A stretch of DNA of 41,277 nt, taken from Eubacteriales Family XIII. Incertae Sedis bacterium (GTDB taxonomy: Bacteria > Bacillota > Clostridia > Peptostreptococcales > Anaerovoracaceae). The position numbers and the translations under genes are program-made. The stretch's first letter is position 1; every line of letters starts with the position of its first letter. Shown here piece by piece: positions 9,230 to 17,479 of the stretch. The stretch is from the NCBI GenBank assembly GCA_031276515.1, contig JAISMX010000040.1:1-41277 (forward strand), in the 5' to 3' direction. A model generated the notes under the pieces. It searched no databases. It had not been told where the DNA came from and saw nothing but the letters and a program-made list of their open reading frames with translations.

Positions 9230-9739
9230 ATGATACGGCAGAATACCATCGACGCGTCCGGCATGGAGCTCAAGGAGTCCATAGTCAGCATCAGGCGCGT
9301 CGCCAAGACGGTGAAGGGCGGCAGAAACATGCGGTTCAGCGTGACCGTCGCGGTCGGCGACGAGGCGGGACACGTGGGTGTCGGACTCGGAAAGGCGCGC
9401 GAGATACCGGAGGCCGTCCGCAAGGCCATAGAGGACGCGAAGAAGAAGCTGATACGCGTTCCGATGGTCGGCACCACGATTCCCCACAGGTCGCTCGGCA
9501 TATTCGGCGCGGGTCAAGTGCTCATTATCCCCGCGGCGCCCGGCACGGGCGTCATCGCGGGCAGTTCGGTGCGCACGGTGCTCGAACTCGCGGGCGTGAA
9601 GGATGTGCGCGCCAAGTCCATCGGCTCGAACAACGCGGGCAACATGGCCGGCGCGACGATAGAAGGCTTGCGCGAGCTCAAGACCGTCGAACAGATCAGC
9701 AGACTCAGAGGCAAGACGAAGGAAGAAATCTTAGGATAG
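9230..9739 (+). CDS. rpsE: 30S ribosomal protein S5
   Basis: The 169-residue product has the S5 double-stranded-RNA-binding fold and signature ([19 protein letters not shown], then [20 protein letters not shown]). S5 works in translational fidelity and mRNA entry with S3 and S4. AAGGAGG precedes the ATG. Confidence 0.96.
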   Translation: MIRQNTIDASGMELKESIVSIRRVAKTVKGGRNMRFSVTVAVGDEAGHVGVGLGKAREIPEAVRKAIEDAKKKLIRVPMVGTTIPHRSLGIFGAGQVLIIPAAPGTGVIAGSSVRTVLELAGVKDVRAKSIGSNNAGNMAGATIEGLRELKTVEQISRLRGKTKEEILG

Positions 9740-9752
9740 GAGGTTGGGCGAA

Positions 9753-9947
9753 ATGTCGGACAAGCTCATCAGAATCAAGCTCACGAAGAGTACCATCGGC
9801 GCCCTTCCCACCCAGAGGAGGACGGTCGAAGCGCTGGGGCTGCGGAAGATGCAAAGCGAGGTCGAATTGCCGGATACGCCGCAGACGCGCGGCGCCGTCC
9901 GGAAGGTCAGGCATCTCGTCACGGTGACGGACGCGCCGGACGCGTAG
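9753..9947 (+). CDS. rpmD: 50S ribosomal protein L30
   Basis: The 64-residue product starts MSDKLIRIKLTKSTIG. The ORF track begins at a TTG directly abutting GGAGG (9739-9743); the ATG at 9753, 9 bases downstream, is the better start. The sequence KRTVEALGLRKM-like core (RRTVEALGLRKM) is the L30 signature. Confidence 0.94.
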   Translation: MSDKLIRIKLTKSTIGALPTQRRTVEALGLRKMQSEVELPDTPQTRGAVRKVRHLVTVTDAPDA

Positions 9948-9972
9948 CGGATAAGCAGTAAGGGGAAAGACT

Positions 9973-10473
9973 ATGAAATTGCATGAATTAAGAAAGCCGG
10001 CCGGCTCGACGAAGGCCCCCAAACGCAAGGGAAGAGGCAGGGCGACGGGTCAGGGCAAGACCGCCGGCCGCGGCATGAACGGCCAGAATTCGAGGAGCGG
10101 CGGCGGTACGCGGCCGGGCTTTGAGGGCGGTCAAATGCCTCTGTACAGGCGCATACCCAAGAGAGGCTTCACGAACATATGGAAGAAAGAGTACGCGATC
10201 GTGAACGTCGGAGATCTCAATCGCTTCGAGGACGGCTCGGTGATCACGCCGGAACTTCTGCTCAAATACCGCATCGTGCGGAAACCGCTCGACGGCGTAA
10301 AGATTCTCGGCGAAGGCAGCCTTGAAAAGAAGCTCACCGTAAAGGCGCACAAATTCAGCAAGAGCGCCTTGGAGAAGATCGAGGCCGCGGGCGGCAAGGC
10401 GGAGGAACTCGAGGTTCCCGCCGCCAAGGAAGGGACCGAGGCCGCCGGCAAGGCAGAGGTGGTCTCGGTATGA
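9973..10473 (+). CDS. rplO: 50S ribosomal protein L15
   Basis: The 166-residue product has the Gly/Arg-rich N-terminus ([19 protein letters not shown]) and the usual C-terminal domain. It ends with about 20 extra Ala/Glu/Lys residues compared with the common ~146. Its last codons overlap secY by four bases. L15 is a late-assembly 50S protein. Confidence 0.95.
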   Translation: MKLHELRKPAGSTKAPKRKGRGRATGQGKTAGRGMNGQNSRSGGGTRPGFEGGQMPLYRRIPKRGFTNIWKKEYAIVNVGDLNRFEDGSVITPELLLKYRIVRKPLDGVKILGEGSLEKKLTVKAHKFSKSALEKIEAAGGKAEELEVPAAKEGTEAAGKAEVVSV

Positions 10474-11759
10474 ATATGCTAAAGACGGTCGTGCAGGCGT
10501 GGAAGGTCGTCGACATACGGAGAAAGATGATCTTCACGCTCCTGATGCTACTCGTGTTTCGCGTGGGCGCCAACATACCCATACCCTTTATCGACAGGAG
10601 CCAGCTCGAAGGCTTGCTCGGCGGAGACGGAGGAGAAGGACTCTTTCAATTTTTCAACCTGTTTTCCGGCGGCGCGTTTAGCAATTTCACGATCTTTGCC
10701 CTGAGCATTACGCCCTACGTCACGGCTTCCATCATATTGCAGCTCTTGACCATAGCCATTCCGTACTTGGAAGCATTGGCAAAGGAGGGGACGGAAGGAA
10801 GAAAAAAAATCGCCCAGTACACGCGCTACCTCACGGTCATTTTGGCCTTCATTCAGGCCATAGGCATGACGCTGGGGCTGTTCCGCCCGGCGCTCACCCG
10901 CACGGACGTCTTCTCGCTCGCGGTCATCATACTGGCGCTGACGGCGGGAACGGCTTTCCTGATGTGGCTCGGCGAGCAGATCAACGAAAACGGCATAGGC
11001 AACGGCATATCGCTGATCATCTTCGGCGGCATCATCGCGCGCGCGCCCGCGGCCGTCTACGATTCCTTCGTGCAGTACAGGGCGGGGCAGGTTTCGCTGA
11101 TCTCCCTCGTTCTCTTCGCGGTCTTCGCGCTCATCGTCATCGTGGGCATCGTCGAGGTGCAGCAGGGCCAGCGGCGCATACCGGTGCAGTACGCCAAGCG
11201 CGTCGTCGGCCGGAAGATGTACGGCGGACAGAGCACGCACATTCCGATCAAGGTCAACCAAGCGGGCGTCATCCCCGTGATCTTTGCGCTCTCGATCCTG
11301 CAGTTTCCGCTCACGATTCAGTACTTCATGTCTCCCACTTCCGCTTTCGCGGAATGGGTGACGAAGTGGCTGTCGCCGGCGGGCAATCCCGGCGTGTGGT
11401 TCTACGGGGCGCTGAACGTCGTCTTGATTATGTTCTTCACGTATTTTTACACGGCCGTCACCTTCAATCCCAAGGAGGTTTCGGACAACATGCGGGCGAA
11501 CGGAGGCTTTGTTCCCGGCATTCGGCCCGGATGGGCGACGACGGAATATCTGAACAGGGTTATGACGCGGATCACCTTCGTCGGCGCCGTGTTCCTCGCC
11601 GTGGTCGCGACCATTCCCACGCTGATACAGAGCTTGACCGCGTTGGAGATCAGCTTCGGCGGCACCTCGCTGCTCATAGCGGTGGGCGTCGGTCTCGACA
11701 CGATGAAGCAGCTCGAATCGCAGATGGTCATGCGCAATTACCAAGGATTCCTGAAATGA
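10470..11759 (+). CDS. secY: Protein translocase subunit SecY
   Basis: The 429-residue integral membrane protein has ten hydrophobic segments. It forms the SecYEG channel for protein export and membrane insertion. Recognisable landmarks are [13 protein letters not shown] in the first segment, [14 protein letters not shown], and [10 protein letters not shown] in the cytosolic loop that contacts SecA and the ribosome. It overlaps rplO by four bases upstream and adk by four bases downstream, the usual spc-operon arrangement. Confidence 0.97.
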   Translation: MNMLKTVVQAWKVVDIRRKMIFTLLMLLVFRVGANIPIPFIDRSQLEGLLGGDGGEGLFQFFNLFSGGAFSNFTIFALSITPYVTASIILQLLTIAIPYLEALAKEGTEGRKKIAQYTRYLTVILAFIQAIGMTLGLFRPALTRTDVFSLAVIILALTAGTAFLMWLGEQINENGIGNGISLIIFGGIIARAPAAVYDSFVQYRAGQVSLISLVLFAVFALIVIVGIVEVQQGQRRIPVQYAKRVVGRKMYGGQSTHIPIKVNQAGVIPVIFALSILQFPLTIQYFMSPTSAFAEWVTKWLSPAGNPGVWFYGALNVVLIMFFTYFYTAVTFNPKEVSDNMRANGGFVPGIRPGWATTEYLNRVMTRITFVGAVFLAVVATIPTLIQSLTALEISFGGTSLLIAVGVGLDTMKQLESQMVMRNYQGFLK

Positions 11760-12418
11760 CGAAGCAAAGCAAGAATCTCATCCTGCTGGGCGCGCCGGGT
11801 TCGGGCAAGGGTACGCAGGCCGCGAAGCTCACGAAGCGCTTGGGCGTCCCCGCCATTTCCACAGGAGATATATTCAGGGAAAATATAGCGAAGGGAACGG
11901 CGCTCGGCAAGGAAGCCAAATCCTATATGGACAGGGGAGAGCTGGTACCCGACGCGGTGGTGATCGCCATCGCGCTGGACAGGCTCGACGCGCCGGACTG
12001 CAAGGACGGTTTTCTGCTCGACGGCTTCCCGCGGACGACGGCGCAGGCGGACGCCTTGGGCGCGCATCTCGCCGCGTCCGGCAGGGCGATCGACAGGGTT
12101 CTCCTGATGGACGTTTCGACGGAGGAACTCGTGCGGAGGATCACGGGGCGCCTCGTGTGCAAGGCTTGCGGCGCGTCCTATCACGAGACGGACATCCCGC
12201 CCGCGCGGGAGGGTCTGTGCGACGCCTGCGGAGGCGCGCTCACAAAGCGCGGCGACGACGAGGAAGCGACGGTCAGGAACCGCATCGAGGTGTACAACGC
12301 GAACACCGCTCCGCTCGCCGCCTACTACGAGGAGAGAAAGCTTCTCGTCCGCGTGGCGTCCGGCGCGGCGACTCCCGACGCCGTATTCGCGGACATCGTC
12401 AAGGTCTTGGGCGAATGA
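11756..12418 (+). CDS. adk: Adenylate kinase (zinc-type LID)
   Basis: The 220-residue product converts ATP + AMP to 2 ADP. The P-loop GAPGSGKGTQ is at residues ~11-20, the NMP-binding region (STGDIFRENI) follows, and the LID has four cysteines (CKACG and CDACG pairs), the structural zinc form common in Gram-positive bacteria. The start ATG overlaps the secY stop (ATGA). The ORF track's longer version is a shadow extension through secY. Confidence 0.96.
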   Translation: MTKQSKNLILLGAPGSGKGTQAAKLTKRLGVPAISTGDIFRENIAKGTALGKEAKSYMDRGELVPDAVVIAIALDRLDAPDCKDGFLLDGFPRTTAQADALGAHLAASGRAIDRVLLMDVSTEELVRRITGRLVCKACGASYHETDIPPAREGLCDACGGALTKRGDDEEATVRNRIEVYNANTAPLAAYYEERKLLVRVASGAATPDAVFADIVKVLGE

Positions 12419-13164
12419 TCATCATCAAATCGTCCGAGGAGATACGGCTGATGCGGGAATCGGGCAAGGTGACGGCTTTCGTGCTGCGCTCGCTCGCCGA
12501 GCTGATCAAGCCCGGGATCAGCACGAAGGACATAAGCGATTACGTCGAGGAAACGATATTGAAAAACGGCATGACGCCGACTTTCAAAGGATACAACGGC
12601 TATCCCGCCGGCGCCTGCGTTTCCGTAAACGAAGAGGTGATTCACGGGATACCGAGAAGCTCGCGGCTGCTGCGCGAAGGCGACATCGTCAGCGTGGACA
12701 TCGGATCCACGTGGAAGGGCTACGTCAGCGACGCGGCGCGGACCTATGCGGTTGGAGCGGTAAGCGATGCGGCGCGCCGTCTCATCGACGTCACGGAAGC
12801 CTGTTTTTTCGAAGGGCTTGCGTTTTGCCGCGTCGGGTGCAGGCTGTCGGATATCTCGCACGCGATTCAAAGCAAGGCCGAATCGGAAGGGTTTTCGGTC
12901 GTGCGGGATTTTGTGGGACACGGCATCGGGCGAGATATGCACGAAGAGCCGCAGATTCCCAATTACGGCAAACCCGGAAGGGGGCCGAGGCTCGCGAAGG
13001 GCATGGTGTTCGCCATAGAGCCCATGGTCAGCGCGGGTTCCCACGAGGTGGAGGTGCTTTTGGACAATTGGACGGCCGTGACGAGGGACGGAAGTTTGGC
13101 GGCGCACTATGAGAATACCGTGGTGATCACGGAAGACCGGCCGGAACCGCTTACGCTGGAATAA
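12415..13164 (+). CDS. map: Type I methionine aminopeptidase
   Basis: The 249-residue enzyme removes N-terminal Met from nascent proteins. All five metal ligands of the pita-bread fold are visible: Asp in SVDIGST, Asp in YVSDAART, His in [12 protein letters not shown], Glu in FAIEPMV and Glu in YENTVVIT. The start overlaps the adk stop (ATGA). The ORF track's version from 12157 reads through adk in another frame. Confidence 0.96.
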   Translation: MIIIKSSEEIRLMRESGKVTAFVLRSLAELIKPGISTKDISDYVEETILKNGMTPTFKGYNGYPAGACVSVNEEVIHGIPRSSRLLREGDIVSVDIGSTWKGYVSDAARTYAVGAVSDAARRLIDVTEACFFEGLAFCRVGCRLSDISHAIQSKAESEGFSVVRDFVGHGIGRDMHEEPQIPNYGKPGRGPRLAKGMVFAIEPMVSAGSHEVEVLLDNWTAVTRDGSLAAHYENTVVITEDRPEPLTLE

Positions 13165-13180
13165 AGGAGTCTTATACATT

Positions 13181-13402
13181 ATGGCGAAAAAGGATGTCAT
13201 AGAGGTGTTCGGCGCCGTGATAGAGGCCCAGCCAAACGCCATGTTCATCGTAAAGCTGGAAAACGGCCATGAAATTCTCGCGCATATCTCGGGCAAGATA
13301 CGGATGAACTTCATCCGAATCCTGCCGGGAGACCGCGTCAAGGTTGAATTGTCGCCTTACGACCTGACAAGGGGCCGTATCACGTGGCGCGACAAGGGAT
13401 GA
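13181..13402 (+). CDS. infA: Translation initiation factor IF-1
   Basis: The 73-residue OB-fold protein starts [22 protein letters not shown] and has the conserved [20 protein letters not shown] core. It binds the 30S A site during initiation. AAAGGAG precedes the ATG. The KOW-domain gene often found between map and infA in Clostridia is absent here. Confidence 0.97.
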   Translation: MAKKDVIEVFGAVIEAQPNAMFIVKLENGHEILAHISGKIRMNFIRILPGDRVKVELSPYDLTRGRITWRDKG

Positions 13403-13418
13403 TGGTAGGAGGAGCAAG

Positions 13419-13532
13419 ATGAAGGTCAGAAGTTCGGTAAAGCCGATTTGCGAGAAATGCAAGGTGATCAAGCGCAGGGGCAAGGTCATGGTGATCTGCG
13501 AAAACCCCAAACACAAGCAGACACAGGGTTGA
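13419..13532 (+). CDS. rpmJ: 50S ribosomal protein L36
   Basis: The 37-residue protein [20 protein letters not shown]... is too short for the ORF track. It keeps the zinc-binding residues of the C+ form: CxxC (CEKC), then a third Cys and a His (ICENPKH). GGAGG precedes the ATG. It lies in its usual place between infA and rpsM. Confidence 0.97.
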   Translation: MKVRSSVKPICEKCKVIKRRGKVMVICENPKHKQTQG

Positions 13533-13557
13533 ATCTTTTGGAAAGGAGAATTTTGGC

Positions 13558-13935
13558 ATGGCGCGTATAGCCGGTGTAGACTTACCACGCGACAAGAGAA
13601 TCGAGATCGGGCTGACGTATATCTACGGCATAGGCCGCTCGACGGCGACCGAGATTTTAAAAAAGGCCGGCGTCAATCCGGACACGAGAGTAAAGGATCT
13701 CTCGGAGGATGAGGCCGGTTCGATCAGAAAGATCATAGATTCCGATTACATGGTGGAAGGCGACCTTCGCAGGGAGGTCTCGCTGAACATCAAGCGGCTC
13801 ATGGAGATCGGCTGCTACAGGGGCATCCGTCACAGGCGGGGACTCCCCGTGCGGGGCCAGAACACGAAGACGAACGCGAGAACGCGGAAGGGTCCCAAGA
13901 AGACCGTGGGCAGGAAAAAGAAGGCCGCGAGGTAA
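13558..13935 (+). CDS. rpsM: 30S ribosomal protein S13
   Basis: The 125-residue product begins [26 protein letters not shown] and has the basic C-terminal tail that contacts P-site tRNA ([15 protein letters not shown]). It partners S19 in the 30S head. AAAGGAG precedes the ATG. Confidence 0.97.
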   Translation: MARIAGVDLPRDKRIEIGLTYIYGIGRSTATEILKKAGVNPDTRVKDLSEDEAGSIRKIIDSDYMVEGDLRREVSLNIKRLMEIGCYRGIRHRRGLPVRGQNTKTNARTRKGPKKTVGRKKKAAR

Positions 13936-13947
13936 GGAGGCGATACA

Positions 13948-14346
13948 ATGGCTAAGGCTATGAAAAAGACCGTTCGCAAGAAGAGGAGAGAACGCAAAAA
14001 TATAGAAAGAGGCCAGGCGCACATCCAGTCCACATTCAACAACACGCTGGTGACGCTCACGGATCTCTCGGGCAACGCCCTCTCGTGGTCAAGCGCGGGT
14101 TCGCTGGGCTTCAAGGGCTCGCGGAAATCCACGCCTTTCGCCGCGCAGATGGCGGCGACGGAGGCCGCGAAGGGTGCGATGGAGCACGGCTTGAAGAACA
14201 TCGAGGTGTACGTCAAGGGGCCGGGCTCGGGGCGCGAGGCGGCGATCCGGGCGCTCCAGTCGGCGGGTCTCGAAATCAGCATGATCAAGGACATCACGCC
14301 GATTCCCCACAACGGATGCAGACCCCCCAAGAGAAGAAGAGTGTAA
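13948..14346 (+). CDS. rpsK: 30S ribosomal protein S11
   Basis: The 132-residue product has the signature [18 protein letters not shown] and the C-terminal [18 protein letters not shown]. It lies on the 30S platform next to the Shine-Dalgarno helix. GGAGG precedes the ATG. Confidence 0.97.
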   Translation: MAKAMKKTVRKKRRERKNIERGQAHIQSTFNNTLVTLTDLSGNALSWSSAGSLGFKGSRKSTPFAAQMAATEAAKGAMEHGLKNIEVYVKGPGSGREAAIRALQSAGLEISMIKDITPIPHNGCRPPKRRRV

Positions 14347-14367
14347 GCCAAAGGAGGTGGATTTTAT

Positions 14368-14988
14368 ATGGCCAGATATACGGACGCTTCCTGCAGGCTT
14401 TGCAGGCGGGAAAGCCAGAAGCTGTTTTTGAAAGGCGAGCGCTGCTACAGCACGAAGTGCGCGCTCGAAAAGAGGAACTTCCCTCCCGGCCAGCACGGGC
14501 AGGGCAGGAAGAAGACCTCGGACTACGGATTGCAGCTGCGCGAGAAGCAGAAGGCAAAGCGCTTCTACGGGATGCTCGAAACGCAGTTCCGGAATACCTT
14601 CGACAAGGCCGCGCGCAAGAAGGGCATCACGGGCGACAACCTGCTGATCATGTTGGAGACGCGCATGGACAACGTCGTGTTCCGCATGGGCTTCGCCTCG
14701 TCGAGGAAGGAAGCGAGGCAGCTCGTCACGCACGGACACTTCCTCGTGAACGGGAAGAAGCTCGACATCCCCTCCGCCGAGGTCAAACCGGGCGCCGTCG
14801 TCAAGGTGAAGGAAAAGAGCCAGAGTTCGCCCAAGTTCAAGGAGATCAAGGACATGTCGATTTCCGTACCCGCGTGGATCAGCGTGGATGTGGAGAAGCT
14901 GGAAGGCAGGGTGCTCGCCCTGCCGAGACGAGAAGAAATAGATACGCCCGTCGCAGAGCACCTGATCGTTGAATTGTATTCCAAGTAA
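14368..14988 (+). CDS. rpsD: 30S ribosomal protein S4 (zinc-type)
   Basis: The 206-residue product has four Cys near the N-terminus (CRLCRRE and later CYSTKC), the zinc-binding type, followed by the S4 domain with [20 protein letters not shown]. It nucleates 30S assembly. Its place between rpsK and rpoA is the common clostridial order; in B. subtilis it is elsewhere. Confidence 0.97.
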   Translation: MARYTDASCRLCRRESQKLFLKGERCYSTKCALEKRNFPPGQHGQGRKKTSDYGLQLREKQKAKRFYGMLETQFRNTFDKAARKKGITGDNLLIMLETRMDNVVFRMGFASSRKEARQLVTHGHFLVNGKKLDIPSAEVKPGAVVKVKEKSQSSPKFKEIKDMSISVPAWISVDVEKLEGRVLALPRREEIDTPVAEHLIVELYSK

Positions 14989-14999
14989 TATATTCGCTT

Positions 15000-15034
15000 C
15001 GCCGCGCGCGTCGCGGCGGATCGGCCGTTCGGCC
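15000..15034. repeat. Two adjacent GC-rich hairpins in the rpsD-rpoA gap
   Basis: CGCCGCG-CGCGT-CGCGGCG (15000-15018) and GGCCG-TT-CGGCC (15023-15034) are perfect stems in the 84-base gap between rpsD and rpoA. No T-run follows, so they are not intrinsic terminators. They may modulate processing or relative expression of rpoA-rplQ. Confidence 0.45.
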
Positions 15035-15072
15035 TCCGGCGATTTTCGCGGGCCGTAAAGGGGGTTTTGCGC

Positions 15073-16020
15073 ATGATAGAAATAGAAAAACCGACCATAG
15101 ACTGCATTTTTTCGGATTCAGACACGAATTACGGGAAGTATGTGGTGGAACCCCTCGAGAGGGGTTACGGAACCACACTTGGCAACAGTCTCAGGCGGAT
15201 ACTCCTGAGCTCGCTTCCCGGAACTGCGGTCACCTCCGTGAAAATAGACGGGATTTTGCACGAGTTTTCGACGATCCCGGGCGTAAAGGAAGATGTTACC
15301 GAAATCATCCTTAATTTGAAAAGATTGGCCGTGAAGATCACGGGAGAACCCTTCAAGCAGGTGTTTATCAACGCCAAAGGCCCCATGGAGGTCACGGCGG
15401 GCGATATCGGCGTGGACGGAGAGGTGGAGATTTTCAATCCCGAGTTGCACATTGCGACGCTTGAGGAAGGCGCCTCGCTCTCGATGGAGATCAACCTCGC
15501 GCGCGGCCGGGGCTATGTCAGCGCCGAGCAGAACAAGACGGAAAACATGCCCATCGCGGTCATACCGGTGGATTCCATCTACAGCCCCGTGCGCAAGGTC
15601 AACTTCAACGTGGACAACACGCGCGTCGGGCAGGTGACGGACTACGACAGGCTGAGCCTGGAAGTGTGGACGGACGGCAGCGTTTCGCCCGGCGAGAGCG
15701 TTTCGATCGGCGCGAAGATCATGCAGGATCACTTGAAGCTTTTCATAGACCTGACGCACGGCGCCGAAACCATGGAAATCATGGTGGAAAAAGAGGAAGA
15801 TCAGAAGGGCAAGGCGCTCGAGATGACCATAGAGGAGCTCGAGCTTTCCGTCAGGTCGTTCAACTGCCTGAAGCGCGCTTCCATCAACACCGTCGAGGAG
15901 CTGACGCACAAGACGGAGGACGACATGATGAAGGTGCGGAACCTCGGCAAGAAGTCCCTCGAGGAAGTCAAATTTAAGCTGGAAGAACTCGGTCTCGGTT
16001 TGAAGCCGGGCGAGGAATGA
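15073..16020 (+). CDS. rpoA: RNA polymerase alpha subunit
   Basis: The 315-residue product has an intact N-terminal dimerisation domain ([20 protein letters not shown]) and a C-terminal domain ([39 protein letters not shown]), which binds UP elements and activators. AAAGGGGG ends 8 bases before the ATG at 15073; the TTG at 15067 in the ORF track is less likely. Confidence 0.97.
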   Translation: MIEIEKPTIDCIFSDSDTNYGKYVVEPLERGYGTTLGNSLRRILLSSLPGTAVTSVKIDGILHEFSTIPGVKEDVTEIILNLKRLAVKITGEPFKQVFINAKGPMEVTAGDIGVDGEVEIFNPELHIATLEEGASLSMEINLARGRGYVSAEQNKTENMPIAVIPVDSIYSPVRKVNFNVDNTRVGQVTDYDRLSLEVWTDGSVSPGESVSIGAKIMQDHLKLFIDLTHGAETMEIMVEKEEDQKGKALEMTIEELELSVRSFNCLKRASINTVEELTHKTEDDMMKVRNLGKKSLEEVKFKLEELGLGLKPGEE

Positions 16021-16088
16021 ATTGCCGCTCAAATGGATCGTGGTGTTTGAACGGTGACAATAAATAGACAGAAAGGGGTGTGACGAAG

Positions 16089-16430
16089 ATGCCCGGATAC
16101 AGAAAATTGGGCAAACCGACCGCGCACAGAAAGGCCATGCTGCGAAACCTCGTGACGGATCTGCTGCGGGAGGGCCGCATCAGCACGACGGAGTGCAGGG
16201 CCAAGGAGGCCGGACGCGCGGCGGAGAAGATGATCACGCTGGGCAAGCGTGGCGACCTGCACGCGCGGCGGCAGGCGCTGGCCTACATATACGACGAGAC
16301 CGTCGTGAAAAAGCTGTTCGACGACATCGCGCCCAAGTACGCGGAGCGAAACGGCGGCTACACGCGCGTGCTGAAGCTCGGACCCAGGCGCGGCGACAGC
16401 GCCGAGACCGTGTTCTTGGAATTGGTCTAA
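16089..16430 (+). CDS. rplQ: 50S ribosomal protein L17
   Basis: The 113-residue product starts [20 protein letters not shown] and ends [12 protein letters not shown], both conserved L17 features. The ATG at 16089 lies 10 bases after AAAGGGG; the GTG at 16080 used by the ORF track is too close to it. It is the last ribosomal protein gene of the block. ecfA/ecfT/truA, which commonly follow in Clostridia, are absent. Confidence 0.96.
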   Translation: MPGYRKLGKPTAHRKAMLRNLVTDLLREGRISTTECRAKEAGRAAEKMITLGKRGDLHARRQALAYIYDETVVKKLFDDIAPKYAERNGGYTRVLKLGPRRGDSAETVFLELV

Positions 16431-16434
16431 GCTT

Positions 16435-17466
16435 GTGGAGCGCGCGCCCGCGGGTCTGAAAGGCCGCAGCTTTCTGAGCTTGCTCGACTTCACGCCCTTG
16501 GAGCTTCGCCGGCTTCTAAATCTGTCGGCGCGGCTCAAAGCGCGGCGCCGGGCGGGCGGAGCGGGCGGTCTTTTGGCGGGCAAGAACATCCTGCTGCTCT
16601 TCGAAAAGACTTCGTCGCGCACGCGATGCTCCTTTGAGCTCGGCGCGGCGGAGGAAGGGGCGCGCGTCACCTACGTCGGCCCCGGCACTTCCCAGTTCGG
16701 AAAGAAAGAATCGCTTGAAGACAGCGCGCGCCTCTTTGGGCGCTTTTACGACGCAATCGGTTTCAGGGGCTTCGGCAACCATGAAACGGTGCGCGATTTG
16801 GCGCGCTTTTCGGGCCTTCCCGTGTGGAACGGCCTGACGGACGACGACCATCCCACGCAGGTCTTGGCCGATCTCCTCACGATAGAGGAGCACGCGCGCA
16901 AGCCGCTCGCCGAAACCAAAATCGTATTCTGCGGCGACACGCGCAACAACATGGCCTACGCGTGGATATACGGCTGCGCGCGCATGGGCATGCGCTTTGT
17001 CGCCTACGGGCCAAGGGAATTGGCCCCCGACCCCGCCGTGCTCGCGCGGGCCGAAGCCGCCGCGCCGGGCGCGAAGCTATCGTTTTCCGACGATCCGGCC
17101 TGCCTCGAGGGCGCGGACGTGATCTACACGGACATCTGGGCGTCCATGGGCGAGGAGGATCGCGTCGCCGAACGCGTGAAGCTGCTCGCGCCCTTCAAGG
17201 TGACGGAGGAGTCGCTCGCGCGGACGGGCAATCCGGACGTGCTGTTCATGCACTGTCTGCCCGCCTTTCACGACTTTGAAACGGGCTTCGCGGCGGAGTG
17301 GCGCGCGCGCGGCCTCGACATACGCGAGGTCGAGGATTCGGTGTTCCGGGGGCCGCGCTCGGTCGTGTTCGACGAGGCCGAAAACAGGCTGCACACGATC
17401 AAGGCCGTGATGGTCGCGACGCTCGCGGAGCGCGCGGATTCGGTTTTTTCCGAGCATTCCGGATAG
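16435..17466 (+). CDS. argF: Ornithine carbamoyltransferase
   Basis: The 343-residue enzyme makes citrulline from ornithine and carbamoyl phosphate (arginine synthesis, or the reverse in the arginine deiminase pathway). The carbamoyl-phosphate loop is SSRTR instead of the common STRTR, HPTQVLADLLT is intact, and the ornithine-side motif MHCLPAFHD is perfect, as is SVVFDEAENRLHTIKAVM. It starts with GTG, has no clear own ribosome binding site and begins 4 bases after rplQ, so it appears translationally coupled to the ribosomal operon. No other arg gene is near. The C-terminal tail (after ATLAERAD) is slightly extended. Anabolic or catabolic direction cannot be decided. Confidence 0.93.
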   Translation: MERAPAGLKGRSFLSLLDFTPLELRRLLNLSARLKARRRAGGAGGLLAGKNILLLFEKTSSRTRCSFELGAAEEGARVTYVGPGTSQFGKKESLEDSARLFGRFYDAIGFRGFGNHETVRDLARFSGLPVWNGLTDDDHPTQVLADLLTIEEHARKPLAETKIVFCGDTRNNMAYAWIYGCARMGMRFVAYGPRELAPDPAVLARAEAAAPGAKLSFSDDPACLEGADVIYTDIWASMGEEDRVAERVKLLAPFKVTEESLARTGNPDVLFMHCLPAFHDFETGFAAEWRARGLDIREVEDSVFRGPRSVVFDEAENRLHTIKAVMVATLAERADSVFSEHSG

Positions 17467-17479
17467 CGTTAACCGTTCC

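Noticed and set aside
10964-12418. 484-residue plus-strand ORF containing adk
   Set aside because: The N-terminal part reads secY in another frame; adk starts at 11756 by the ATGA overlap. The same applies to map (12157), rpsH (7651) and the SDR (25728) extensions.
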